The notes beneath the pieces are model-generated. The model saw nothing but the letters and a program-made list of their open reading frames with translations, had not been told where the DNA came from and did not search any database. DNA of 64,000 nucleotides from Lacticaseibacillus suilingensis (GTDB lineage Bacteria; Bacillota; Bacilli; Lactobacillales; Lactobacillaceae): contig NZ_BOLV01000006.1 in assembly GCF_016861845.1 (NCBI RefSeq), forward strand, positions 1 through 64,000. Reading direction: 5' to 3'. Position numbers and translations under genes: made by a program. Positions 27,849-38,173 of the stretch are shown here, piece after piece; within the stretch, counting starts at the first letter, position 1, and every line of letters starts with the position of its first letter.

Positions 27849-29198
27849 ATGGCCATTAAAATGCTTCCCCGGGAAAAAGTCTTTCGCGATCCCGTCCATA
27901 ACTATATCCATGTGCAGCATCAGGTGATTTTGGACTTGATCAACACCCCTGAGTTCCAGCGTCTGCGCCGCATCAAGCAACTCGGCGTGGCAGATTACGT
28001 CTTCCAAGGCGCTGAGCACACCCGCTTCACCCACAGCTTAGGCGTCTATGAAATCACGCGGCAAATCTGCGATAATTTTGCGGTGAACTTCCCCACCCAA
28101 ACCCCTGGTGATGGCCTGTGGGATGACAACGAGCGGCTGGTGGCGCTGTGTGCGGCCTTGCTGCATGATATCGGGCACGGACCCTACTCGCATACTTTTG
28201 AGCACATCTTTGCCACTGACCACGAAGCCATCACCCGCCGCATTTTGACGGATGAAAGCACCGAAGTGAACAAAATTCTGCGCGGCGTGGCGCCAGACTT
28301 CCCCGAGCAGGTGGCCAGCGTGATTGCCCATACTTACCCTAACCCGCAGGTCGTGCAAATGATTTCCAGTCAAATCGACGCCGACCGGATGGATTACCTG
28401 CTGCGGGATGCCTACTTCACTGGCACCAAATACGGCGACTTCGATTTGGCCCGCATTTTACGAGTGATGCGCCCTTATCAAGGCGGCATCGGTTTTGACG
28501 CCAACGGCATGCACGCCGTGGAAGATTACATTGTGGGTCGGTTCCAGATGTACCAACAGGTATACTTCCACCCGGTATCGCGGTCCATGGAAATGATTTT
28601 GACCCACCTGTTGCAGCGCGCCAAGACGTTGTATGAAGCGGGTAAATTCGATACGCGCTACAACCCGCGGCTGCTGATTCCGTTCTTCGAGCATCAATTC
28701 GACTTAAAGGATTACCTGCGGCTTGATGATGGCGTGCTGAACACCTATTTCACCTACTGGCTGGATTATCCTGATCCGGTGCTGAAGGACTTGGCTGGCC
28801 GCTTCTTGAGCCGGCGGCCGCTCAAATCCGTGGCCATCACCGATCAAACTGCCGTGCTACTGCCACAGCTGCGCGCTTTGGTCAGCGAGGCCGGGTTTGA
28901 TCCAGATTACTACACCGCCGAAAATGACAGCTTCGATTTACCCTATGATCAATACGATCCCAGCGTCGCCAATCCCAAAACTCAAATCGAAATTATCCAA
29001 GCCGATGGAACTTTGGAAGAACTCTCAACTTTGTCCCCGCTGGTAGCCGCGATTAGTGGTAAAGCCACTGGGGACAAGCGGTTCTATTTTCCAAAAGTCA
29101 TGCTCAGCAAAAATGCCGACGATTTATTCGCCGGCACCTACGCCAAATTTCAGCAGTATATTCTCAATGACACGCTGATTGATCCCGCGTTCAAATAA
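27849..29198 (+). CDS. HD-domain phosphohydrolase (YwfO-like)
   Basis: The 449-aa protein carries the HD metal site: RFTHSLGVYE near residue 60 and ALLHDIGHGPYSHTFEH near 97, then SSQIDADRMDYLLRD. This matches the dGTPase-like HD proteins (YwfO/SAMHD1-type) of the Bacillota, which act on dNTPs or related nucleotides. The opening KVFRDPVHNYI is typical. The ATG follows AAGGAG by 8 nt, directly after the lipL stop. The C-terminal 120 residues are less conserved. The exact substrate cannot be read from the sequence. Confidence 0.9.
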   Translation: MAIKMLPREKVFRDPVHNYIHVQHQVILDLINTPEFQRLRRIKQLGVADYVFQGAEHTRFTHSLGVYEITRQICDNFAVNFPTQTPGDGLWDDNERLVALCAALLHDIGHGPYSHTFEHIFATDHEAITRRILTDESTEVNKILRGVAPDFPEQVASVIAHTYPNPQVVQMISSQIDADRMDYLLRDAYFTGTKYGDFDLARILRVMRPYQGGIGFDANGMHAVEDYIVGRFQMYQQVYFHPVSRSMEMILTHLLQRAKTLYEAGKFDTRYNPRLLIPFFEHQFDLKDYLRLDDGVLNTYFTYWLDYPDPVLKDLAGRFLSRRPLKSVAITDQTAVLLPQLRALVSEAGFDPDYYTAENDSFDLPYDQYDPSVANPKTQIEIIQADGTLEELSTLSPLVAAISGKATGDKRFYFPKVMLSKNADDLFAGTYAKFQQYILNDTLIDPAFK

Positions 29199-29648
29199 TC
29201 AGCGTTGCTTGAGCCATTGCGCTACGCCATAACGATGGGTTGGCCGCTTCAGCTCGGCTGCCGCCAGCTCGATCGGCATCAGCATCAGCGTGTTGAAGTC
29301 CTCCAAAGGATCCGCGACGCGCTGAATGTCGGTGCACGCGTAGAACGTGGCCGGGTGATAATAAGCGGTATTGCGGTGATGAGAGTAGAAATACTCGGCC
29401 GCGCGGCCCAGTTTGGCGCCGATGGTCACTTTCACCCCGAACTCTTCCAAGAGTTCACGAGTCAACGTTTCCTCATCGCTTTCGCCTGGCTCCACTTCGC
29501 CGCCGGGCAAAAACAAGGCATGATTAGGGGCCTGCAAAATCAGCAGGCGTTTGCCGCTGGCGTCAGGAATGACCCCGTACACCCCGATTCGCGTGTGATA
29601 ATCAAGCTTGGGGTCTTTGCGTCCGAATACCGGATCTGCCATGATCAA
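29199..29648 (-). CDS. NUDIX hydrolase
   Basis: The 149-aa protein has a full NUDIX box, GGEVEPGESDEETLTRELLE followed by EFGV, fitting Gx5Ex7REUxEExGU. The enzyme hydrolyses a nucleoside diphosphate linked to another group; the substrate is not known. The TTG at 29648 is 7 nt after AAGGA and is my choice; the ATG at 29642 is the alternative. It converges with the HD gene with no spacing (29198/29199) and no evident terminator between them. Confidence 0.9.
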   Translation of the reverse strand: MIMADPVFGRKDPKLDYHTRIGVYGVIPDASGKRLLILQAPNHALFLPGGEVEPGESDEETLTRELLEEFGVKVTIGAKLGRAAEYFYSHHRNTAYYHPATFYACTDIQRVADPLEDFNTLMLMPIELAAAELKRPTHRYGVAQWLKQR

Positions 29649-29721
29649 CTAGCCGTCCTTTTCTCATATTTTCCTCATTATACTTGAACCTGCTTCTAAT
29701 CGCCACTAAGGATGTGATTTT

Positions 29722-30858
29722 GTGCCGAACTTTGCGCTTTGGTACTGGTTGCCAGCCCTCATCATGGGCGCGCTATTCTGCTTCAGCTTTTTCAAAGAAC
29801 CACGCCATCTCTACAACGGAATGCTATTCAACTGGTTCGCCATTGTCTTTTTGGCGACTTTGGCCTTTGCCATTTTGGCCTCTGGTAACCGGCTCTTGAT
29901 TGCCGTCACTGGCACGCTATTCGTGATTGCGGTGGGCATCATCATTTTACTGTTCGCTTTGCACTTAGTCTGGTTGCTTTGGAATGCCTGGCTGGTGTGG
30001 CGGCGTGAAGGCCATTCGCTGGGCAACATGCTAACGTTGGGCATTGCGGTGGGCCTGCTGTTACTGGAAGTGGCTGGCACCTTTGGCCGCCAGTGGATTC
30101 CCGATCCGTTGTATGACGCCTTGACCTTCTTCTTCACCCTCAGCATCGGTTACGAGCTGTTGGCGCTCTATAATTTCTTGACCATCCTGGTGCTTTACAA
30201 TCTCTGGCGGCCGCGGCACAATCGCGACTACCTGATTGTTCTAGGGGCCGGCCTAATCAACGGGGACAAGGTTTCACCATTGTTAGCCGCCCGTATTCAG
30301 GCCGCCGTCACCTTCTATCAAAAACAAGTGGCCAAAAACCGGCCCGCCCCGAAAATTATTTTTTCCGGTGGCCAGGGCGAAGATGAGAAACTGTCAGAGG
30401 CCGCGGCCATGCGCGCCTGGGCCGTTGACCATGGCATCCCCGAAACCGATACGTTGTTGGAAGATCAATCCAAAACCACCTATCAAAATATGAAGTTTTC
30501 CAAAGCGTTGATCACCAAGCGCGAAGGCGCGAAACCTGTCAAGGCGGCCTTCTTCACCAACAACTATCACCTGTTCCGGGCTGGCGTCTTTGCCCGGGCG
30601 GCCGGGCTTGATGCCAATGGCGTCGGCGCCGCCACGTCCTTTTACTTCTTGCCCAATGCCGTGATTCGTGAGTATCTCGCCTTCGTGGTCCTGCACAAGC
30701 GGCGGCATATCATCATCATCGGCCTGATTGCGGTGATGGCGATCATGGTCGGCATTAGCGCCGGCGTGCGGTGGTTGGACAAATCCGGAAAATTGTATCA
30801 AGACGACCAACGTTTTTTTCGTTATCATGATAACAGCAAGCTACAATCTGGAACCTAA
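29722..30858 (+). CDS. DUF218 (YdcF/ElyC-like) membrane protein
   Basis: The 378-aa protein has five or six N-terminal membrane segments to about residue 165, then a DUF218 domain: YLIVLGAGLINGDKVSPLL, KIIFSGGQGEDEKLSEAAAM and LLEDQSKTTYQNM. One more membrane helix lies near the C-terminus (IIIIGLIAVMAIMVGISAG). DUF218 proteins such as SanA and ElyC affect envelope integrity in other bacteria. The GTG start follows AAGGATG by 7 nt. It is monocistronic with a terminator. Confidence 0.88.
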   Translation: MPNFALWYWLPALIMGALFCFSFFKEPRHLYNGMLFNWFAIVFLATLAFAILASGNRLLIAVTGTLFVIAVGIIILLFALHLVWLLWNAWLVWRREGHSLGNMLTLGIAVGLLLLEVAGTFGRQWIPDPLYDALTFFFTLSIGYELLALYNFLTILVLYNLWRPRHNRDYLIVLGAGLINGDKVSPLLAARIQAAVTFYQKQVAKNRPAPKIIFSGGQGEDEKLSEAAAMRAWAVDHGIPETDTLLEDQSKTTYQNMKFSKALITKREGAKPVKAAFFTNNYHLFRAGVFARAAGLDANGVGAATSFYFLPNAVIREYLAFVVLHKRRHIIIIGLIAVMAIMVGISAGVRWLDKSGKLYQDDQRFFRYHDNSKLQSGT

Positions 30859-30885
30859 GTCAGTCTGGCTGAGGTTCTTTTTTTG
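30851..30885 (+). terminator. Terminator after the DUF218 gene
   Basis: GAACCT..TCAG pairs with CTGAGGTTC and is followed by seven T. The stem overlaps the stop codon region. Confidence 0.8.
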
Positions 30886-30940
30886 TTCACTTTGGGGGCG
30901 CCAAGCTCGTGAATCTTGCGTTCTAGCCCTGCATAAATAA

Positions 30941-30949
30941 TGCTATACT
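30941..30949 (+). promoter_or_regulatory. Extended -10 promoter of the YhgE-like gene
   Basis: TGCTATACT is an extended -10 element 31 nt before the start codon. The -35 is weak. Confidence 0.6.
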
Positions 30950-30979
30950 CTGCCCTAGAATAAGTTATTGGAGGATTTT

Positions 30980-33709
30980 ATGAAAAACATTGGTCGGCTG
31001 TTCGTCCTTGATTGGCGGCGCATTTTAAAAAGTCCGTTTGCGTTCCTTTTAATTCTGGCGTTAGTCGTCATTCCCAGCCTGTATTGCTGGTTCAACGTCT
31101 GGGCCTTGTGGGATCCCTACAGCAACACACATGACTTGAAAGTCGCGGTGTACTCCGCCGATCAGCCCACCACTTTTCAGAGTCAAAAGGTGGCCATCGG
31201 CGATGAACTGATCACCGAGCTCAAGCACAATGATAAGCTCGGCTGGCAGTTCGTCGACTCCAAGCAAACCGCGGTTGAAGGGGTCAAAAGTGGCAAATAT
31301 TATGCCAGCATTGTGGTGCCCAAAACCTTCTCCCGCGATCTCATGAGCTTCGTGCAAGGCAAAATCAAAAAGCCGCAGCTCGATTATTACGTGAACCAGA
31401 AAATCAACGCCATTGCGCCGAAAATCACCGATACCGGCGCCAATACCTTGCAAAGCACCATTTCCAAACAGTTCGTCACCACGGTTGCCTCAACGTTGGG
31501 CAAGGTGTTCAATCAAGCCGGCGTCAAGCTGGATGAGAATCTACCGATGATCAAACGCTTCACCAGTTTGGTCACCAGTACCGACGCGCAGCTGCCGACC
31601 ATTGAAAAGTACCTGAATGAAGTCGACACCTTGCAAGCCAAAATGCCGACGCTCAAGGCCAAACTCCAAACCGCCAATGAAATGGCCACTTACCTCCCTG
31701 AAGTCAACGCCATGACCCAAAAGCTGGTGGCGTCGCAGCGTTTCTTGCCGGCCATCGATGAGGCCGGCCAGCTCGCCACCCAGGTCAAAGGCAAACTGCC
31801 TGAAGTGAAAAACGCTGGTGCCCAGCTGAATACGGTGGTGGTGAACTTCGACCAACTGGAATCCGCTGTCACCAAGTCCCTCACCATCACCAGCCAAGGC
31901 ATCAACGTGATTAATTCGGTGGACGGCACCCTGCCGGCACTCACCGCCTTCGGTCAGCACGCCCAAGCCGCGGTGGCCACCACCAAAGACGAGGTGCTGC
32001 CGAAAATCAAGCAGGCGCTCACTTTGATTCAAAACGCCACTGATGCTGGTCTCACGCTGATTCAAGCCGCCAACACCAGCCTAGCCGCCGATTTGGCTAA
32101 TTTGAAAACGCAACTGGCCGGACTGGATGCTGACCCAGATAACGCGGCGGCACGCACCGCCATTGCCGACCGGCTCACCGCGTTGGCCAGCCGCCAAGGG
32201 GAAGTGGCCACCACTGCCACTAAGCTGGCGCAAACGCTGACCCAGCTACAAACCGCGGCGGGCCAACTTAATGGCCAAAATGTCTCTTTCGCCGACGCCA
32301 TCAACCGCCTGAATGCCTTAGCCGCTGGTGCCACTGTCATTCAAAAGCAGGCCACCCATTTTGCCGGTTTGGTCCAAACGGCCAGCACCGCCGAGCTGCA
32401 AAGTCAGCTCGAGCAACTGCAAAACGCCGCGACTCAATTTGCTCAAACTGCCGCCGACTTGCAACAATTACAGCTCGGCCAAACTGTGCAGCAGGTGTTG
32501 ACGGCTCTGACTGCCGCGTTGCAAGACGCCGATGTCACCTTGGCGCAGATCAACAGCCAGATTTTACCGCAACTACCAGCGCTACTGGCCAACACCAAAG
32601 ACTTGCTGACCCAGGCCAACACCTTCTTGGCCACCGCCAAAAAACAACTGCCAGCGCTCAAGACGGAACTGACCGACGCCAATGAACTGCTGAATGGTCA
32701 CATGCAGCTGATCACCAGCGGCATCACCACCGTCGCTGACTTGTACCAAAATGATTTCCCGACCCTCAAAACCAAGCTGACCCAGGCCAACACCTTTATC
32801 CAGCAGGACCTGCCAGGCATCGAACAGGATTTAACCAACAGCTTGGCCTTGGCCAATGCCAAAATGCCTGAACTCGAGTCTGGACTGAAGCTGGCCGCGA
32901 ATTTCAAGCAAAACGACTGGCCAACCTTGAAGCAGGCCATTCAAACCGGAGCGGCTGCCATCAAAAAAGGCGAAAAGTCCATCGACTTAAGTGCCTTACT
33001 GAAGCTGCTACGCCGTGATGCCACCAAAGAAGCCGACTTCCTAGCCGCGCCAGTCACCATTAACGAAACGCACCTCTACCCGATTCCGACTTACGGCTCG
33101 CAAAGCGCGCCATTCTACCTCGCTTTGTGTATCTGGGTCGGCGCGCTCCTGCTAGGCGCAATTTTGATTACGGAATACAAACTGCCTGCCGAACTGGCGC
33201 AAGCGACGGTGAAGCAGCAATATATCGCCCGCTGGCTCACCTTCGCCGGGTTAGGCATGGGGCAGGCGCTGATTGCGGCGCTGGGGAACCTCTACCTGAT
33301 TGGTACCTACGTCGTCAATAAGCCGCTGTATGTGCTGCTGGCCATGCTTTTGTCGGTGGTCTTTGTCTCTATCTTGTACGCGCTGATTTCCCTGTTTGGT
33401 AACATCGGGAAGGGGCTGGGGATTATCATCCTGGTGCTATCGATTTCCGGCGCCGGTGGGAATTTCCCAGTGGTCTTGTCAGGTAAATTCTTCCAGATGA
33501 TCAACCCGTGGCTGCCCTTCACCTACGCGGTCAATATGCTGCGCGAAACCGTCGGCGGCATCTACTGGCCGAATATGCGCCTTGACCTGTTGGCGCTGGC
33601 GGCGTTCGGCCTGGTGTTCTTCCTAGCCGGCATGTTCCTGAAAGAACCGATTCGCCCGTGGATCAACAAAATGCACCACATCACCCGCAAGAGTGAAATT
33701 ATCGAATAA
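30980..33709 (+). CDS. YhgE/Pip-family membrane protein
   Basis: The 909-aa protein has the YhgE/Pip layout. An N-terminal membrane segment (LILALVVIPSLYCWFNVWA) opens a YhgE_Nterm1 block. A very long external region follows (about 40-700), rich in Ala, Gln, Leu and Thr and expected to form coiled coil. The C-terminal 200 residues have five or six membrane segments related to ABC-2 permeases. Pip of Lactococcus is a phage receptor, and relatives belong to type VII secretion loci, but no such partners lie here. The ATG at 30980 follows GGAGG by 5 nt; the in-frame TTG at 30968 overlaps that site. Confidence 0.88.
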   Translation: MKNIGRLFVLDWRRILKSPFAFLLILALVVIPSLYCWFNVWALWDPYSNTHDLKVAVYSADQPTTFQSQKVAIGDELITELKHNDKLGWQFVDSKQTAVEGVKSGKYYASIVVPKTFSRDLMSFVQGKIKKPQLDYYVNQKINAIAPKITDTGANTLQSTISKQFVTTVASTLGKVFNQAGVKLDENLPMIKRFTSLVTSTDAQLPTIEKYLNEVDTLQAKMPTLKAKLQTANEMATYLPEVNAMTQKLVASQRFLPAIDEAGQLATQVKGKLPEVKNAGAQLNTVVVNFDQLESAVTKSLTITSQGINVINSVDGTLPALTAFGQHAQAAVATTKDEVLPKIKQALTLIQNATDAGLTLIQAANTSLAADLANLKTQLAGLDADPDNAAARTAIADRLTALASRQGEVATTATKLAQTLTQLQTAAGQLNGQNVSFADAINRLNALAAGATVIQKQATHFAGLVQTASTAELQSQLEQLQNAATQFAQTAADLQQLQLGQTVQQVLTALTAALQDADVTLAQINSQILPQLPALLANTKDLLTQANTFLATAKKQLPALKTELTDANELLNGHMQLITSGITTVADLYQNDFPTLKTKLTQANTFIQQDLPGIEQDLTNSLALANAKMPELESGLKLAANFKQNDWPTLKQAIQTGAAAIKKGEKSIDLSALLKLLRRDATKEADFLAAPVTINETHLYPIPTYGSQSAPFYLALCIWVGALLLGAILITEYKLPAELAQATVKQQYIARWLTFAGLGMGQALIAALGNLYLIGTYVVNKPLYVLLAMLLSVVFVSILYALISLFGNIGKGLGIIILVLSISGAGGNFPVVLSGKFFQMINPWLPFTYAVNMLRETVGGIYWPNMRLDLLALAAFGLVFFLAGMFLKEPIRPWINKMHHITRKSEIIE

Positions 33710-33720
33710 CCGCTAAACTC

Positions 33721-33765
33721 AACGACCGGCCTTGCACATCTGATGTTGCAAGGCCGGTCGTTTTG
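33721..33765 (+). terminator. Terminator after the YhgE-like gene
   Basis: AACGACCGGCCTTGCA pairs perfectly with TGCAAGGCCGGTCGTT and is followed by TTG. The 16-bp stem is very stable. Confidence 0.88.
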
Positions 33766-33803
33766 TTAGAATATAAGTAAAGCGAATAAGGAGGAAGATG
33801 GCA

Positions 33804-34175
33804 ATGCTAAAAGATTTTCGTGATTTCATCATGCGCGGCAACGTGCTGGATATGGCAGTTGGGGTCATTATTGGCGGCGCGTTCACCGCGTTGATCACGT
33901 CCCTAACCAATAACTTACTCAATCCGTTGATTGGCTTATTCCTGCGCAGCGCCAGCTTGGCCAAGTTGAGCGTCACCGTCGCCGGCGCCAAGTTTACATA
34001 CGGGGCCTTCATCAACGACATTCTCAACTTCTTGGTCATTGCGTTCATCGTGTTCTTGCTGGTACGCATGGCCAACAAGATTTTACCGAAGAAAAAGCCC
34101 GCCCCTGCTGGCCCGACCCAAGAAGAACTGTTGGCCGAGATTCGCGATTTGTTGGCCAAAGAAAAACAGGCCTGA
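33804..34175 (+). CDS. mscL: Large-conductance mechanosensitive channel
   Basis: MscL opens under membrane tension and releases solutes when cells are moved to low osmolarity. The 123-aa protein is a normal length, with the start [20 protein letters not shown], first membrane helix [17 protein letters not shown], second helix [17 protein letters not shown], and the charged C-terminal bundle [15 protein letters not shown]. The ATG at 33804 is 9 nt after GGAGG and gives the usual N-terminus; the ATG at 33798 is too near. TTGCAA at 33746-33751 overlaps the preceding terminator and may be its -35 box. Confidence 0.97.
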   Translation: MLKDFRDFIMRGNVLDMAVGVIIGGAFTALITSLTNNLLNPLIGLFLRSASLAKLSVTVAGAKFTYGAFINDILNFLVIAFIVFLLVRMANKILPKKKPAPAGPTQEELLAEIRDLLAKEKQA

Positions 34176-34233
34176 ACCTGCTTTCGGTTCTGGCCCGTTG
34201 CCAGCGGCGCTTAGCCCAAGTTAGGACTGTTAC

Positions 34234-34281
34234 TAACCGGCGTCATCCCAAGATGTATCTGGGGTGACGCCGGTTTTTTGG
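34234..34281. terminator. Two-way terminator between mscL and 34304
   Basis: AACCGGCGTCA and TGACGCCGGTT pair, with CCC/GGG inside, and a T run follows on the plus strand. Both neighbours converge on it. Confidence 0.85.
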
Positions 34282-34303
34282 GCCGCCTTGCAGCTGGGTG
34301 CTC

Positions 34304-34813
34304 CTACTTCCGGCCCAGATGAAGCTCGATCAGCTCCCCAAGCCGCGTGGTCTCAATCAGCTTGAGGCGCGTTTCATAGTCGCCTGGCTCAAACAAGCGC
34401 TTGCCGTGCCCCAACAGCACCGGCACCACCTGCACCCACCACTCATCAATCAGATCAGCTTCCAGCAGGGCCTTCACCAAGCCGCCGCCTCCAACAATCC
34501 AGATGCCGCGGCCGGGCTGCGCTTGCAGGTCGCGCACCACGGTGGCCACGTCCCCGCTTTGGTACGGTGCGCCAGTGTGCGTATGCGACAGTACGACCAG
34601 CTGCTTGTCAGGGTAAAACGGCGTCGTCCCAGCAAGTGCGCGACTAACCTCATAAGTCACCCGCCCCATCACCAGCGTATCGATTTTGCGCTCAAAGGCC
34701 GAGTAGGTTTCCTGCCCCGCCAAGTCGCTACTAAGAAGCCACGCTAAGTCGTCGTGTTCGTCGGCCAGGTAGCCGTCCAGGCTGATGGCCCCATAAAAGT
34801 AAACTGGTCGCAT
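34304..34813 (-). CDS. Dihydrofolate reductase-like (RibD C-terminal) protein
   Basis: The 169-aa protein has the RibD_C/DHFR fold: YFYGAISLDGYLA at the start, a VMGRVTYE motif near residue 50, and GIWIVGGGGLVKALLEADLID. These are NADPH-binding and substrate-side elements of a family annotated as dihydrofolate reductase family proteins; the true substrate is usually unknown. The ATG follows GGAGG by 6 nt. It follows the GNAT gene by 12 nt and is probably cotranscribed. A paralog sits at 58569-59108. Confidence 0.88.
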   Translation of the reverse strand: MRPVYFYGAISLDGYLADEHDDLAWLLSSDLAGQETYSAFERKIDTLVMGRVTYEVSRALAGTTPFYPDKQLVVLSHTHTGAPYQSGDVATVVRDLQAQPGRGIWIVGGGGLVKALLEADLIDEWWVQVVPVLLGHGKRLFEPGDYETRLKLIETTRLGELIELHLGRK

Positions 34814-34825
34814 TTTCTTCCTCCG

Positions 34826-35287
34826 TTACTCAGTTTGCTGCCAACCCATCACCAATGCCGGCTGGTGCACGGCCTCATCTTCTTCGCGTTGCAAGACCTT
34901 AAAGCCTTCCCGCAGATAAAAGCGCACGGCACCGCTATTCTGCTCATACACCGACAACGTTAGGGTCGCATACCGGTCCTTAAGCGCAGTCATCAGCTGG
35001 TGCCCGACCCCTTGGTTGCGTATTGCCGCGGTAATGAACAGGCCGGCTAAATAGTGGTCTTGGACGCCAGCAAACCCGACAATTTGGCTAGCCTGCCGCG
35101 CTACCAAGAGCTGAGCCTCAGGCAAGGCCGCCCGAACCTCAGCTTCATTCGTCCGCCAGTAGCTTGCCGGCACAAAGGCATGCGCCTGTTCGTTGGCCGC
35201 CAGCCAAATTGTCATCAGCTGGTCCAGCTCCTGTTCAGTTGGCGTCGTGAGCCAATCTAGGGTCACCAATTGCGCATGGTCAGTCAT
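34826..35287 (-). CDS. GNAT-family N-acetyltransferase
   Basis: The 153-aa protein has the GNAT acetyl-CoA site AAIRNQGVGHQLMTALK, preceded by a strand ending in HYLAGLFI and followed by LSVYEQNSGAVRFYLREGF. The substrate is unknown. The ATG lies 9 nt after AAGGAGG. It begins a two-gene unit with the reductase-like gene. Nothing in the context narrows its role. Confidence 0.88.
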   Translation of the reverse strand: MTDHAQLVTLDWLTTPTEQELDQLMTIWLAANEQAHAFVPASYWRTNEAEVRAALPEAQLLVARQASQIVGFAGVQDHYLAGLFITAAIRNQGVGHQLMTALKDRYATLTLSVYEQNSGAVRFYLREGFKVLQREEDEAVHQPALVMGWQQTE

Positions 35288-35353
35288 CTATTCCACACCT
35301 CCTTCAATTCTCAGATTTTTCTTGATGGTTCGCCAAGCTTATCGTCATTCTTA

Positions 35354-35404
35354 GCTAAAAAAGTTCTGAACTGCCGCAGATGCCGGTGGTTCAGAACTTT
35401 TTTC
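35354..35404. terminator. Two-way terminator after prs
   Basis: AAAAAAGTTCTGAAC pairs exactly with GTTCAGAACTTTTTT. It ends prs on the minus strand. Confidence 0.9.
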
Positions 35405-35436
35405 AACTTTATCTTAGTAATCAGTCACTTCACCGC

Positions 35437-36405
35437 TTAGCGAGTGAACCGGTTTTCGAACAACGGTGACACTGGCTTGTTTTCTTGAATGCGGGTGATG
35501 GCCCGGCCAATTAGCGGACCCACCGAAACAATCACGAGCTTATCAATCTTCTTATCTTCAGCTAGGTTGATCGAATCGGTGACAATCACGCGCTCAATCG
35601 CACTGTTTTGCAAGCGTTCCACCGCTGGGCCAGAGAAGACGGCGTGGGTGGCGGCGACTTGCACTTCGATGGCGCCGGCGTCTTTCAACGCCTGGGCGGC
35701 TAGGGTAATGGTGCCGGCGGTGTCGATCATGTCATCAATGATGATACATTTCTTGCCTTTGACATGGCCGACGATGTTCATTACCTCAGCGACGTTTGGC
35801 CGTGGGCGGCGCTTGTCGATGATGGCGATTGGCGCCTTCAGGAATTCTGCCAGCTTCCGGGCGCGGGTCACGCCACCATGGTCAGGCGAAACCACGACGG
35901 TGTCGGCATTGGTGTAGCCGTTGCGGATGAAGTAATCCGCGAGCAGCGGGGCACCCATCAAGTGGTCAACGGGAATGTCGAAGAACCCTTGGATTTGGGC
36001 CGCATGCAGATCCAGTGCTAAGACGCGGGTGGCACCAGCGCGTTCCAACATGTTGGCCACCAGCTTGGCGGTAATTGGTTCCCGCGAGCGGGCCTTGCGA
36101 TCTTGGCGGGCGTAACCGTAGTAAGGAATCACGACGCTAATGGTGTGGGCACTGGCCCGGCGCAAGGCATCGATCATGATCAAAAGTTCCATCAGATTGT
36201 CATTAACCGGCGCAGAAGTCGACTGGATGAGGTAAATATCATCCCCACGAATACTTTCTTCGATGTTGATCTGAATTTCCCCATCGGAAAAACGAGTCAC
36301 TGACGACTTCCCTAATTCAACACCCACTTCAGCGGCAATTTTTTCCGCGAGGGGTTTGTTCGAATTCAAGGCAAAAATCTTCAACTTCGGATCAGAGTAA
36401 GGCAT
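35437..36405 (-). CDS. prs: Ribose-phosphate pyrophosphokinase
   Basis: Prs makes phosphoribosyl pyrophosphate from ribose 5-phosphate and ATP, for nucleotide, His and Trp synthesis. The protein is 322 aa. The family blocks are [29 protein letters not shown], the metal-binding [19 protein letters not shown], and the PRPP loop [11 protein letters not shown]. The ATG at 36405 follows GGAGG by 5 nt. It lies downstream of glmU and near purR, whose product binds PRPP in Bacillota. Confidence 0.98.
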   Translation of the reverse strand: MPYSDPKLKIFALNSNKPLAEKIAAEVGVELGKSSVTRFSDGEIQINIEESIRGDDIYLIQSTSAPVNDNLMELLIMIDALRRASAHTISVVIPYYGYARQDRKARSREPITAKLVANMLERAGATRVLALDLHAAQIQGFFDIPVDHLMGAPLLADYFIRNGYTNADTVVVSPDHGGVTRARKLAEFLKAPIAIIDKRRPRPNVAEVMNIVGHVKGKKCIIIDDMIDTAGTITLAAQALKDAGAIEVQVAATHAVFSGPAVERLQNSAIERVIVTDSINLAEDKKIDKLVIVSVGPLIGRAITRIQENKPVSPLFENRFTR

Positions 36406-36471
36406 GGTTTCCTCCATGATATTAATTTATTGATGAACACAGCACTGACTTTTGAGCCCATTTACAGTCTG

Positions 36472-36480
36472 ATTATACCA
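36472..36480 (-). promoter_or_regulatory. prs promoter (extended -10)
   Basis: On the minus strand TGGTATAAT is a perfect TATAAT with the TGn extension, about 70 nt before the prs start. No good -35 is visible. Confidence 0.6.
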
Positions 36481-36598
36481 GAACATTGAGGCGTGAACGG
36501 GCTTTTCCACCCATCAATCGCAATTTTATTTGCGTTTGCTGACCTAATTTTTAGGTACCACCGCAATAATCGGTGCGGCATTTGCAGAAAATGGCAAA

Positions 36599-36630
36599 GC
36601 AAAACCAGCCGCAACGCGACTGGTGGCTTT
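36599..36630 (-). terminator. Terminator after glmU
   Basis: On the minus strand ACCAGTCGC and GCGGCTGGT pair around GTT, followed by TTTG. Confidence 0.75.
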
Positions 36631-36632
36631 GA

Positions 36633-38033
36633 CTACTTATCTGGTTGGTTCCATTCTGGATCATCGGCAATCGCCGTGCGCTGCCAGAAATCCGCCTTGT
36701 TGACCTGACGGGCCCGGGCGATGCCCATGGCGTGGTAAGGCACATCCTCGGTGATGGTGGAACCGGCGGCAATGAAGCTGTGGTCAGCAATGGTGACTGG
36801 CGCCACAATGTTCGAGTTAGAGCCGATGAAGGCGTGACTGCCAACCTTGGCTTCCCACTTCTTGACGCCGTCGTAGTTCACGAAGACCACACCGCAACCG
36901 ACATTGATGTCGCTGCCTAAAATGGCATTGCCGACATAGGTCAAATGCCCGACTTTGGTGCGCGGCCCAATCGTGGCTTTTTTGATTTCGACAAAGTTGC
37001 CAAGATGCGCGCCTTCGCCGATTTCGGAGTCTGGCCGCAAATGGGAGTTCGGGCCGATATCCGAGCCGGTATGCATGATGGAATCTTCAATGGTGGAGCT
37101 GGTGACGGTGACGTGATCTTCCAGGGTGGCATTAATCAGCTCGGAATGCGTGCCAATCTTGCAATCCGCCCCAATTTTGGTGTGCCCTTTGAGGTACACG
37201 CCGGGCTCAATAATCGTGTCCGGTCCGATTTCGACATCGGCATCAATGTAAGTCGTGGCGGGATCAATCAACGTCACCCCGGCTTGCATGTGCTGCTTGT
37301 TAATGCGGGCCTGCATCACCTTAGTCGCAGCGGCCAAAGCCACGCGATCATTGACCCCCATGGATTCGGAGAAGTCCTTCATCCGGTAAGCGGCGATGAC
37401 GTCGCCTTTGGCCTTGAGAATTTGAATCACATCGGGCAGGTAGTATTCGCCTTGGGCATTGTCGTTTTTGACTTCATGCAAAGCGGCAAACAACGCCTGG
37501 TTATCGAAAACATACACACCGGTGTTGATTTCGTTGACCCGCGCCTCTTCGGCCGTGGCGTCTTTTTGTTCCACAATCTTTTGCACTGTACCAATGTCGC
37601 TGCGAATAATCCGGCCATAGCCGAATGGATCCGGCGCCGTCGCGGTTAAAATCGTCGCCTTGGCACCTTTATCCATGTGATAGGCAAACAGCTTCTCAAA
37701 GGTCGCCGCCGTGAACAGCGGCGTGTCACCGCTGGCAATCAGGGTCATGCCTTCTTTAGTGCCTAACAGCGGCTCTGCCTGCAAGACGGCATGGCCAGTG
37801 CCCAGTTGTTCTTCCTGCACGACATACTGACTGCGCTTGCCCAAGGTTTCTTCAACGGCTTCTGCACCGTGACCCACAACCGTCACAATCTGATCCGGCT
37901 GGGTCTTTTCGACCTCGGTCAGCACATGATCGACCATCGGCTTACCGCAGACTTGATGCAAAACCTTGTAGAGTTTGGACTTCATCCGCGTGCCTTTACC
38001 GGCCGCTAAGATGATGGTGTATTTTCCCGACAT
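36633..38033 (-). CDS. glmU: Bifunctional GlmU uridyltransferase/acetyltransferase
   Basis: GlmU acetylates glucosamine 1-phosphate and couples it to UTP, giving UDP-GlcNAc for the cell wall (the MurA substrate). The 466-aa protein begins with the nucleotidyltransferase signature [11 protein letters not shown], and the C-terminal half is a left-handed beta helix of hexapeptide repeats ([20 protein letters not shown]). The C-terminal active-site motifs NYDGVKKW and [10 protein letters not shown] are present. The ATG at 38033 follows AGGAG by 8 nt. It precedes prs, as in Bacillus. Confidence 0.98.
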   Translation of the reverse strand: MSGKYTIILAAGKGTRMKSKLYKVLHQVCGKPMVDHVLTEVEKTQPDQIVTVVGHGAEAVEETLGKRSQYVVQEEQLGTGHAVLQAEPLLGTKEGMTLIASGDTPLFTAATFEKLFAYHMDKGAKATILTATAPDPFGYGRIIRSDIGTVQKIVEQKDATAEEARVNEINTGVYVFDNQALFAALHEVKNDNAQGEYYLPDVIQILKAKGDVIAAYRMKDFSESMGVNDRVALAAATKVMQARINKQHMQAGVTLIDPATTYIDADVEIGPDTIIEPGVYLKGHTKIGADCKIGTHSELINATLEDHVTVTSSTIEDSIMHTGSDIGPNSHLRPDSEIGEGAHLGNFVEIKKATIGPRTKVGHLTYVGNAILGSDINVGCGVVFVNYDGVKKWEAKVGSHAFIGSNSNIVAPVTIADHSFIAAGSTITEDVPYHAMGIARARQVNKADFWQRTAIADDPEWNQPDK

Positions 38034-38173
38034 AATGTTCGCTCCTATCCTACTAACATTCTCGTTTATCATAGCCCACTGCCGCCTTTTGAGCAACTGA
38101 CAAACTGGGATAGACCGCTTGGTAGCGGGCTTTCAACAGCTTTCATTTGGCTAAACCAATTTAATCAAGTCAG